From Galaxea fascicularis (lineage: Eukaryota > Cnidaria > Anthozoa > Scleractinia > Euphylliidae): a DNA stretch of 64,000 nucleotides. The DNA lies in assembly GCA_948470475.1 (NCBI GenBank), contig OX419336.1:34459415-34523414 (forward strand), read 5' to 3'. The notes under the pieces were generated by a model that was given only the letters and a program-made list of their open reading frames with translations, was not told the origin of the DNA and did not search any database. Made by a program: the position numbers and the translations under genes. Below are positions 45,001 to 57,000 of this stretch, piece after piece (the stretch's first letter is position 1; each line of letters begins with the position of its first letter).

Positions 45001-48000
45001 GAATACGTTCAGCAAAATTGACCAATCACAGCGCGCTTACTAACTGAGAAATATAATGTTCTAACTACCCGCAAAACAAAACAGAATGTGATTTTAACGT
45101 TTAACTAAGATTTTCAGCAAACAGACAAATGCACAAGTACAGATACCCAAAGTAAATTTTCTATCCGTAAGTGAAGTGAAATAAAGTAAATAAAAAGTAT
45201 GGAACAAATAGATCCCATTTGTCAGAGCGGATGTACTCTGAGCACACTGGGACGTTAGGCATGCTACTCGCCTGCGTTCTTCTTTGCTCTTATCACGTTT
45301 TGACGTCATCCGTACTTTATTGCATCACTCACGCACTGCCAAATGGGATCTATTTGTTAATTACCTTACCTGTAGGACACACGTTACAGTCGAGAACACT
45401 GGTTCCCGGTGCTTTCTCGGGTGGGACATAGGTTCCCTTATTACACAAGAAACAGTTGGCTTCTACAATCGCGACACTGTCTGAATAAAAACCACCTGAA
45501 AAGGAGAGACAAAATGTAACAGCAAATGCAATAGCTATCCTATAACAGTTACTGGGTTAAGGTCCTCAGGGATATTGAAAGAAGTGAATCTTGTCACTCG
45601 TTGCAAACTCAACTTTTCATTTTGCTTGCTTGGAAAAGCAAATACTTGACTGGATTGTTCAACTAGGGTGACTAAAACCCAGTCAGTAACGATGAGAGCT
45701 GATGTCATAACTACTAGCAAGAGATAATCTCTTGCTACTAGGAGATACTTTGCTAAATCCACCAGTTTTTATTACATTACTAAGTTTGTTATTTTCTTTT
45801 ATTTTTGTCTGTCTTTTCTTTTGATAATCTTTGTGACAATGCTGCCATTAACAAAGCTGGCATGTGTCAAGCTTTGACTTGAATTATGGCATTTTCAGTA
45901 ATTTCCGATCACTTACCGGGTGGACAAGGAATGCATCTGGAGTTCAAAGCTGTGTTGAATTTGAAGTTTTCTAGATGAGGAAAATACGTCCCCGAGGGAC
46001 ACGGCCGCCTGTAGCTATTGTTCCCGTCAGCAAATCCTGCTTCGGTAAGAGCGATAAACAGGCCTTTCTTGTTTGTTTTGAACCCGTCCGTCACATGATC
46101 AGGTGAACTGGAAAATCAGCAAAGATATTAGAAGTCATAACTAGTTGAAATAAAAAGTGCGTTGGAACTATTTCGGAATAAGAATATTCGAAGTAGATGG
46201 TATCCGTGATCTTTTAGGACCTCTTTTTTTTCTCTGAATGAGCGCTCCCGACAGCATATCAAATGAACAGACGCAGAATATGGGCTCTATTGGAAACGTT
46301 TTGGTGGGCGATTTTGGCGCACCGTGCGCGTTACGCGAAACCGGAAGATTAGTCGGGTTAGACTATGGATTGAAACTGCGCACTTGTTTCGGAATGTTAT
46401 CCGTGTTTAGCTGGAAAATATATGTTCGTATTTCGCGTATAGGAATAACCCGAACATTCCCAAAAGAATGTAAAATTTTTATGTCGCCATTAGCTGGACA
46501 AGAAAGAAAAAAGAAATCACAGTACATGTATGTGTTGACTTTTTGTTGTTCATCGAAAGCTCTAAGGTTTATTTTCTCCATTTTACTGTTCATCAGATAG
46601 CTGGAAAAGGAAAACGAATATGTGTTAGAACCAAGGATAAAAGATCTAGAGGCAAAGAACTCCGGTCAATATGCCAAGAAAGAGATGCAGAAAGCATATC
46701 TCCCGGTTGTAATTGGCACTTTTTTAAACTTTATTGACTTTCAGAGATGTTTATTATTACGCCAAACAATATTGTTTACAACCTTTACATTCACAGACAT
46801 TTTACATAAAGAGAGAGAGAGTAAAATTACAACTGACATTTTATACAAAATTACAACAACTGCTCTTTAATAAATAAAACACAACATTGATTACCAGTGG
46901 CCCACTAGTTTACATAATGGCCCTACTTAAACTACAAATCTATAATTCAGGAATCTACCTTGCTTCTTTGTAAATACAGCGCTAGTATTTGATATTGCAG
47001 ATAGTGTATTTTTCTTTTTAACCTTCATCTTGCACTAGACTAATGTCATCTGCAAATTACAGCCTTTTTTCTCTGTGTTCTATATTGGCACTTACATGGT
47101 ATGAAGGGAAGAGTTTTTGATCATGAAAGCGTAATCTCTAAGCTCTTCCAAAGGATTGTCTGCTAAATTTCTGCAACAAAATATGTACAACACCGTTAAA
47201 GCAAGTTCAATCATTTTCATCAGTCTTCTCAAGAAGACACTGCTCCAGAGAAGTGGCTTTCCTTTCAGTTGGAAAAAATGTTGATTGCAGTGAAGTGTCT
47301 TTCGTTAAAAGTGATAGTGCCTTCAGGAAGGCTCATTTTATCATTTATTGAGCTCACGGCTTATGCCATTTTCACAGCAAATTTTACAAATTACTTACAT
47401 GAGTTCCAGAGACGAAAGGCCATCAAAAGTAAACGAATCCACGAATTTGATGGAGTTGCCGCTCAGAAACCTGTTGGTATTACAAACGTTTCAAATTGTA
47501 AGCCAAAGCAGGACCTTTTTAAACTAATTTTATGAAAAGATGCAGCAAATGTCTCGTTTCGAGCGCACAATATTTTCAGTTCACGGGACTTAAAACGGAC
47601 GGATGGACGTTTTTTCATGATGGTAAGACATTGTCCATTACCGGATCGATTTAAACGGCTAAGAATCCTAACCAAAGTGACTAAACCATACATTCTTCGT
47701 CCAATTTAATAGAAACTTTTCAAGTCTTGAAGATTGCCGGCTCAGTTCAGTTTTCACCAACATACTGTTGTGGCTTGTTGTTTTATTTTTACTTAGGAAG
47801 AAGTTCTAGCTTTGTAGCTGTTGAATCGGAAGAAGAAAATGACTGTAGACTTCTTTTAATTGTAAAATTCAGGTGACTGATTTCGCTCATGCAGCTTTTC
47901 TTAGCTCATACCGTCTTCACAATTACTTCTCGTTTACTGTGCAACGCTTTCGCGATTATTCCAATTTGTTTACCTTGGGAAACACTAGCAAACTCTCCAG

Positions 48001-51000
48001 GAACAAAGTTACGATGAACGGCGCCAAAGTAAGGCTAGGAAAAAGAAAGAAACCGTCATGCGCTCACGTTCTGGCCCGATTTAGGGACGCACATTTGTTG
48101 TAGGGTTGCCTGTAGGGCCCTACAAGCCCTACATTATGGCTGCCAGTATGTAGCAGTATGAAGTAATCGTGAACCAGTGTCTAGATAGATGGTTACATGT
48201 GTTTGATACATGAGATATGGGAAAAAGCTAAAAACCCTACATACCCCTCAGGACATGCCAAACAGACCCTACATATCCAACAGACCCTACATACCCTACA
48301 ATCCCAACAGACCCTACAGGCCATACATACCCAACAGGTCCTACAAACCCAACATACCCTACAGGCCATACATACCCAACAGGTCCTACAAACCCAACAT
48401 AACCTACAGGCCATACATACCCAACAGGTCCTACAAACCCAACACACCCTACAGGCCATACATACCCAACAGGTCATACAAACCCTACAAACCCTACAGG
48501 CCATACATACCCAACAGGTCCTACAAACCCAACATACCCTACAGGCCATACATACCCAACAGGTCCCACAAACCCAACATACCCTACAGGCCCTACGTAC
48601 CCAACAGGACCTACAGACCCTACAAACCCAACATACCCTACAGGCCATACATACCCAACAAACTCAACAGGCCCTACAAGCCCTACAGACCCTACATACC
48701 CAAACATCCCAACATACCCTACAGGCCATACGTACCCAACAGGCCCTACAGACCCTACAAACCCAACATACCCTACAGGCCCTACGTACCCAACAGGCCC
48801 TACAGACCGTACAAACCCAACATACCCTACAGGCCATACATACCCAACAAACCCAACAGGCCCTACAAGCCCTACAGACCCTACATACCCAAACATCCCA
48901 ACATACCCTACAGGCCATACATACCCAACAGGCCCTACAGACCCTACAAACCCAACATACTCTACAGGCCATACATACCCAACAGGTCCTACAAACCCAA
49001 CATACCCTACAGGCCCTACGTACCCAACAAGCCCTACAGACCCTACAAACCCAACATACCCTACAGGCCATACATACCCAACAAACCCAACAGGCCCTAC
49101 AAGCCCTACAGACCCTACATACCCAAACATCCCAACATACTCTACAGGCCATAAATACCCAACAGGTCCTACAAACCCAACATACCCTACAGGCCCTACG
49201 TACCCAACAGGCCCTACAGACCCTACAAACCCAACATACCCTACAGGCCATACATACCCAACAAACCCAACAGGCCCTACAAGCCCTACAGACCCTACAT
49301 ACCCAAACATCCCAACATACCCTACAGGCCATACGTACCCAACAGGCCCTACAGACCCTACAAACCCAACATACCCTACAGGCCCTACATAGCCTACTAG
49401 CTCAAAAAAAGATACATGCCCTATAAGCTCTGCAAGCCATTCCAATCCTACAATAAGCCCTACGCACTCTAGAAAAATAAATCTTACAAACTTTTTACCA
49501 GAGGCTCAAGATAGAGTGGCATGGCTTTCTCTACATTAGCCATCTAGCCATCTCTGTGGTATGAGTCGTCTCTAGCAGTTTCCATTTGTCGTATAACTTA
49601 TCATTGACGTCGTCTCTGTCGTAGAGATAGAATGCAATTCTATCGGGACGACTGTGTAGTTTTGGATAATTGCACGAGTGTTTCCATATGGACGTCCCAG
49701 TCAGGACGACAGAGATGACTATATGGAAACCAGGCTTTAGCTAGGCCAACATGCAACATAGTTTACTCTACATAATTATCACTATTCTATTTAAAAAAGA
49801 TAACTATTAAATCGCTGTCAGTTAAAGAAAGAAGACAGAGATGCTACACAATTCTTGTTTAAAAGAACCGCTTCTATTATAGTTAAAGATTCGATTGAGG
49901 CCTTACACTACTGTAACGTTGATGTTAAAATTGTTAAAAACGTCCAAGCTTTCGCCGATCTACGGCATCATCAGGGATAAGAAAAAATATTCCACGTAGG
50001 GCTTATATACAGATGTAAAGTAAAAATGTGCGAAAAGCGAAGGAATGTGGGGGTAAAATGTCTGAGATAAATAATGAGATACAAATATGAATAAAAACGA
50101 GTGATATGATCTAATGAACAAGTGTCAAAACAACAACAAAAACAAAAAACAACAAAAAGAAGGCTCTAGGTATGCTAGATAATTTTAGAATAAAAGGTCC
50201 GCGAATTCGCTGCATTCCTCTCGGGAGTTGATGGTAGGTTTGTACTTTCGTATGTAAAACGCTTCAAACAGTCGTAGATTTGCGGGGTCGTTTTCTAGTA
50301 CAATACTCTTGATTTCGATGCCTTTGTAGACATTGTTTTGGCACTTAGAGAGGTGTTTCTTCACCAAGGAGTTATCATTGTTCAGGTGTTCTCTCACACG
50401 ATCGTGGATAAAGCGTGTAGTGCTCCCGATGTAATGTTGGCTGCAGTTGTTACACGTGATTTGGTAAACAGCATTGCGTGTTAAGCACAATTTGGTGCCG
50501 GAAATAGGGCAGTTGGCCCTCGTGCATGTCCGTTCCTTGTTGTTGTGGGAGAGAGCACGTCTGAGAGTGTGTGATTTGTGCGCGACCCGTACTGGTATGC
50601 CCTCTTTACGGAAAATGCTTGTGATTCTGTAGTTTAGTCGTTCGGAGAAATATGGGATCTTCAGGTACGACCATTCGTTGTTGAGAGGTCGAGGGTTTTT
50701 CTGGTGGTTCTGGGAGTGTTTAGTTGGTCTATAATGTTTTCAGGATAACCATTGAGACGGAGGACGTCGTCAAAACTATTTTGATGCTCCCTGGCTGTCG
50801 TTTCTGTAGAGCATTTATCTTCGATGCGTTTTCGTTCGTTACGAATGAAGTTTATCTTTGATTTTTTCGGTATCGCTGATTGGTGGTGAACGAATATGGG
50901 TTTCTTTGCTGTTTTTTTGTAAAATTCAAAAGAGCTTTTGCCGTCTTTGGAGATGGTTACTTTGAAGTCAAGTAGTGATAGTGAGTGGCCACTTGGTGTG

Positions 51001-54000
51001 ATTTCTGGTTTCTCGATTTCAAACTTCAATCTCTCCCACAACAACAAGGAACGGACATGCACGAGGGCCAACTGCCCTATTTCCGGCACCAAATTGTGCT
51101 TAACACGCAATGCTGTTTACCAAATCACGTGTAACAACTGCAGCCAACATTACATCGGGAGCACTACACGCTTTATCCACGATTGTGTGAGAGAACACCT
51201 GAACAATGATAACTCCTTGGTGAAGAAACACCTCTCTAAGTGCCAAAACAATGTCTACAAAGGCATCGAAATCAAGAGCATTGTACTAGAAAACGACCCC
51301 GCAAATCTACGACTGTTTGAAGCGTTTTACATACGAAAGTACAAACCTACCATCAACTCCCGAGAGGAATGCAGCGAATTCGCGGACCTTTTATTCTAAA
51401 ATTATCTAGCATACCTAGAGCCTTCTTTTTGTTGTTTTTTGTTTTTGTTGTTGTTTTGACACTTGTTCATTAGATCATATCACTCGTTTTTATTCATATT
51501 TGTATCTCATTATTCATCTCAGGCATTTTACCCCCACATTCCTTCGCTTTTCGCACATTTTTACCTTACATCTGTATATAAGCCCTACGCGGAATATTTT
51601 TTCTTATCCCTGATGATGCCGTAGATCGGCGAAAGCTTGGACGTTTTTAACAATTTTAACATCAACGTTACAGTAGTGTAAGGCCTCAATCGAATCTTCA
51701 ACTATTTAAAATGCTACTGAAGGACAACATTCAACGACTGCTTCTATTATAGTTTACCACTGATACACTTAATCCTATCCTACCAAGAAAGATCGACAGT
51801 GGATACTGCATGCTACAAACTAGCTTAAAACAAAAGCCACTGGTAATACAATTTAGTTTTAATGACAATTCTGTAACAGACTTCTTAAAGTTTTTAACCC
51901 ACACACTTGACAGTTATCGAGTTTGAAATCTACATGTCTTGTCAATTTACTTGAATGCGCCAATGAATTATCAGAATTAATTGAAAACAAACTATTGCTC
52001 GTCTCTAAAATCTAAGAAATTGACTGTGATAGACTAATGCGTGGAATATTACTTCTAATATGTACTTCAAAACTACATTGGTCCACACCCTTCCACTTAG
52101 AACTTGTTGAGACAAATATCTGAATATTAACAAACAGACAAATCAAAATATTGCGTTTCCTTTATATTTTTTAAAAAAGGCTATGTAATCCATTAGCCGA
52201 CTAATCAATTTCACATTAAATTTCACTCAAAAATACGAAAATTCACTGTTTCTGTTATAACCGAGGACCTCCGAGCCGAAATACTCAGTAAGCAACGAAA
52301 CGTATGAGACACACAACTGTATTCCTTTAATGTCTTCTAGTGCGCAAGCGCACACACGCAACTCAACACATGACGCAACAAAACCAGCAAAAGCCACGAT
52401 ATAACATTTCCCCCCTTAAAAGAAAAAGAAAAGAAAGTTTCTTGGTCAGTTACTGCCATCACTTTAACTCGTAATCTTTCAAATAGCTAGGAAGCCTATG
52501 AGTTGTCCTGGTAGGATAACGTTTTTCAGTGTTAACAGAATTTTCACATGAAGAATTCGGGTGAACTAACAAGGTGTCATCGGCACTGACAGAATCAGAA
52601 ATCTCGGGCAATGAACTAGGTTGAGAAAACATGGCAATGTTAGTAATTGGCTTTGACACTGTTGGTAACTGGTTTGCCAGGTGAGGATCTTCCCGAGTAA
52701 CAATCAAAGGGGGCTCATCCAGCGTAGTAGGTATAGGAGCAAACGGAATACTTGAATCAGGAACCATCTCGCAAGGCTGGTCCATATTAGGGGACACATC
52801 AAGTGGCACAGACCGGTGTTCAACCGCTGAAGGGCGACACGTTGGAGCAGCATCTTCAGGACGTCTCAACAGTTGGTCCACATGTCGTTCCACAAATTAC
52901 CTGCCACCTCGACAATGTAATGACGAGAACCAAGGACCTCACTAATTATTCCACGCACCCATTTCTCTCCCCTTCCATAATTACGAGCCAGAACAGGATC
53001 ACCGGCATTGAACTGGCGAAGGCCTCTATGTGCGGTGCGACTTAGCATTGTACTGTATTGGCGAGCCTCAACGTGTTTTTCAACTGAAGGTTTCAGCAAA
53101 TCCAGGCGGGTGCGGAGTCTCCGGCCCATAAGAAGCATCGACGGTGATTCACCTGTTGTAGAATGTGGCGTATTTCGGTAAACCAACAAATATTTGGCGA
53201 TGACAGCAGCTACGTCAGCGTTCGTAACATGGGCTTGTTTAATAGCTGATTTCAAAATCTGCACAACACGTTCAGCTTGTCCATTTGTGGATGGCTTGTA
53301 CGCTGCTGAAGTACGGTGCAAAATTCCATTGTTGGAACAAAATCGTTGAAATTCTGTAGCCGTAAATTGTGGCCCATTGTCGGACACGATGATTTCTGGA
53401 AGACCGTGTCTGCTGAAGATGTCTCGCAATGCAGTAACAGTTGTTCTAGCTGACGTATTAGTCATTTTGACTACCTCTGGGAATTTGCTGTAAGCATCTA
53501 CAACAACAAGGTAAGTACATCCAGAGACTGGCCCAGCAAAATCTACATGAATACGAGACCACGGTCGTGCTGGGTAGGTCCAAGGATGAATCTGAACGGT
53601 AGGAGGATTTGATCTCATAGACTGGCACGTGCTACATGAAGAAACAGTTCTTTCAATATGAGAATCAATGTTGGGCCACCACACATAAGATCTTGCTAAC
53701 GCTTTCATTCGAGATATTCCCGGGTGAGTGTCATGCAGTTCTTGCGACACTTTCTCTTGGAGTGAAGGAGGGACAATAACTCGAGCACCCCATAATATGC
53801 AGCCTTGTTGGGTACTTAATTCGTCTCTCCTAGTCTTAAATGGTACCAGGGTGGGATCCACTACACATGGCCAGCCACTAATGACATAATTGTACACTTG
53901 AGACAAAACTGGATCCACCTGAGTCTCTTTCTTGATCATCTGACTGGTCACATTAGTCACAACTTCAGTGTCCAAGAAGTAGCATTCAACATTTTCACAT

Positions 54001-57000
54001 CTGGGTGACCATGTCTGAGGTAGAGGAAGACGAGACATGCTGTCTGCATCTGCATGTGCTCCAGTACTGCGATACTCAATCCTGTAGTTGTATGAAGCAA
54101 GGATAAGTGCCCATCTTTGAAGTCGTGCTGCTGCATGAGCAGGAACAGGTTTCTGAGGACCCAAGAGAGTCAGCAAAGGTCGATGGTCAGTTAAAATTGT
54201 AAAGGAAGAGCCATACAGGTACTGTCGGAATCGATTCAATCCAAAGATGATGCTGAAGGCCTCCTTTTCTAGCTGGGAGTAATTTTGTTGAGCATGGGTC
54301 AAGGTGCAAGAAGCAAAAGCCACAGGTCGAAATTGTCCATCAATTTGATGCGACAGGACTGCTCCAGCGCCATAAGATGAAGCATCACACGAGAGGAAAA
54401 GCGGCAATGTATGGTCATAATGCACCAATGTTTGTGAGTTGACGATGAGCTGCTTTGCTGCAACAAATGCATCTTCTTCAACTTTCGACCACCTCCATGG
54501 AGTACCTTTCCTAAGTAGCTGATGTAAAGGTGCTAGTACTGTAGAATGATGAGGCATGAAACGCGAATAGAACATTATAAGTCCCAGAAAAGACTTCAAG
54601 GCAGTTACATCTTTGGGTCTGGGAGCATCACGGATGGCTTTAAGTTTATCCTCAGTGGGGTGTAAGCCCTCTCCATCTATCACATGACCAAGGTAGACCA
54701 CTGACGATTGAAGAAATTTGCACTTTGTCTTGTTCAGTCTGAATCCGGCACTAAGAAGTCGCTCCAAAACTAGGGATAGTGTGCAAAGGTGGTCCTCTTC
54801 ATCTGTGCCAGCAACCAGGATATCATCTAAACGACTAACAGCCTTTGGAATATCAGACAACAAATTATCCATGATTCTTTGAAAGATGGCTGGACCGGAA
54901 TGGATGCCATTTGGCAATCTCTTGAATGCAAACAAACCAATGTGAGTGTTAATTGTGAGATAACACTGTGATTCCTTTGCAATTGGTATTTGGTGATAGG
55001 CTTGTTTTATATCTAAGACACTAAACACAGTGCATCCTCTTAAAGCGGAATGCATGTCCTCAATCTGAGGCATAGGGTAGGTTTCAACGCGAGCACTTGC
55101 ATTGTATGTCACACTAAAATCTCCACAAACACGGAAATCATCACTGTCTTTCTTCCCAACGACTACAATGGGAGCTGCACTGCTCGCAGACGTCACCCGT
55201 TCAATCACACCATCCTTTTCCATCTTCAGCAAAGCATTCTCCACTTTTGACTGTAAGGCGTAAGGAACTGGTCTGGCTTTGTGAAATTTGGCCTCTTTAC
55301 TTTCATTTAGCACAACTGGATCCCCAGTGTAACATCCAAGTGGGGACTGAAATAATTCACTGTATTGTTCCAGGACTGATTCTAATGTCTGGTTTTCTGG
55401 GTGAACAGGGTTTGTAGAGGAACGACATGGCAAGGGTCCAATGTGATTTAAACCAGGTAAATTCGTCCAATCCAGTTTGACATCAGAAAGCCAGTTTCGA
55501 CCAAATAAGGCAGTAGTTCCCTCACGTACAACTAGCAAAGGAAGTGTATGCTGTGATCCTTTGTACTCAACATTCACATACGCTTCTCCCAAGGGGCGCA
55601 CAGTTTCACCAGTGTAGGTTGAAAGTACAACATTTGAGGGTTTCATTTCAACATTGGGGCATACTTGTTTCACAAAAGTAATTGGGGCGAGGGACAGTGC
55701 ACACCCAGTGTCCAACTGCATACTACAATCATTGTTTTCAATCTTCAGGGGCACACAAATTTCAGATCTTGACATAGCATTAACATCATAAACAACATAC
55801 AACTCATCTTCATCAGATAACTGCTCCTGAGGGAACTCTTCTTCGAAACTCATGGTATTCACTCCACCTTTCTTACAAACTCGAGCAATATGTCCTCGTA
55901 AGTTGCAGTTGTGGCAAACAACGTTCCTAAATTGGCATTTCGATCTTACATGGTCAGAATTCCCACACGAAAAACAAGCATAAGACGTCGCTTGCTAAGA
56001 CGTAGACGAAGCATGGCGAGGAGATGTCCGTGACGCAGACTTTGTGCGTGAATCTCCACGGGAAAGGGAAGGTATGGTGGAAAACTCCTTCGCAACTGAA
56101 TTCACCGGTTGAGACAATTGTTGTTGTTGGACTTGTAAAGTCTCTTTAGCTGCAATTTCGTCGGCGACAGCCACTTGAATGGCCTGTTGAAATGTTCGAT
56201 CCTCACTCAAGAGTTTTTTCCGTGTAGCTGGATTGCGAATACCACACACGAACTGGTCACGAAGCGAGCGGCTCAGGAACTCACCATAATTACAAGTCGA
56301 AGCCAGATGTCTCAAACGAGCGCTGTAAACCGACACGGTTTCATTTTCTTCTTGACAGCATCGATGAAATCTGTAAGATTCGGCAACCTCCAATCGTTTG
56401 GGCTTAAAATGTTGTCGCAGCAATTCACATAACGTCTCAAAGGTTTTCTCTTTCGGATTCTCAGGACTGCACAAATCGCGAAGAGTGCCGTACGTCTTTT
56501 TACCAATTAGAGAGATCATTACGGCGACTTTTTTCTTACTGGCTTCCTGAACAACAGCTGCAGTCGCATCAGCAGGACACTGGCCAATATCATTGGCTAC
56601 GAAGAACTGGTCAAGCCTTTCAAGGTACACAGTAAAAGCCTCAGCGGACGGGTCGAATTCTCCAACAGAACCAAGCAACGGTGAAGCCATGGCGGCAACC
56701 ACAAACACGCCAGCAAGCACGTGGGCGAAAGTACAAACGAACAAAACGAACTGAAAGAATTTCATCCGGTGTAACAAATACGACGAAACAGTAGTAAATC
56801 ACAAAAGGATCCCATCCTCGTCGCCAAAATGTTATAACCGAGGACCTCCGAGCCGAAATACTCAGTAAGCAACGAAACGTATGAGACACACACCTGTATT
56901 CCTTTTTAAAATGTCTTCTAGTGCGCAAGCGCACACACGCAACTCAACACATGACGCAACAAAACCAGCAAAAGCCACGATATAACAGTTTCCTTATATA

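Larger units (their letters stand above)
49879..51705. mobile_element. Head-to-head pair of truncated Penelope-like elements
   Basis: Two arms of about 675 bp, 49879-50554 (minus-oriented) and 51030-51705 (plus-oriented), are nearly identical inverted copies. Each encodes the PLE tail: [14 protein letters not shown], then [19 protein letters not shown], a GIY-YIG-type endonuclease with its Cys pair, to the stop after CSEFADLLF. The 475-bp middle is present once and belongs to the left copy. It encodes the RT thumb side ([25 protein letters not shown]), with a frameshift near 50680 before the linker. Both copies lack the RT catalytic core and are dead. The arms diverge only slightly, for example FIHDRVREH against FIHDCVREH. 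Confidence 0.85.
52253..56987 (-). mobile_element. Ty3-type LTR retrotransposon, nearly full length
   Basis: 4.7-kb element on the minus strand with LTRs at 56830-56987 (5') and 52253-52406 (3'), both TGTTATAAC...GATATAACA on the plus strand, and a perfect 5-bp target duplication GTTTC at 52248-52252 and 56988-56992. The order gag - zinc knuckles - protease - RT - RNase H - integrase is that of Ty3/mdg4-type elements. The two LTRs differ by one substitution and one 4-bp indel, so the insertion is young. Three oddities: an in-frame amber at 55995-55997 between gag and the zinc knuckles, a frameshift near 52895, and Arg where an aromatic residue is usual in the RT active site. It lies in the large intron of the receptor gene, same strand. 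Confidence 0.95.

Noticed and set aside
48240..49390. Possible CRISPR array
   Set aside because: Units are 9 bp with no spacers, and the genome is eukaryotic with spliced genes.
48197..49445. Several ORFs of 220-410 codons on both strands
   Set aside because: All arise from a 9-bp tandem repeat that lacks stops in several frames; no start context, domain or non-repetitive sequence supports a protein.
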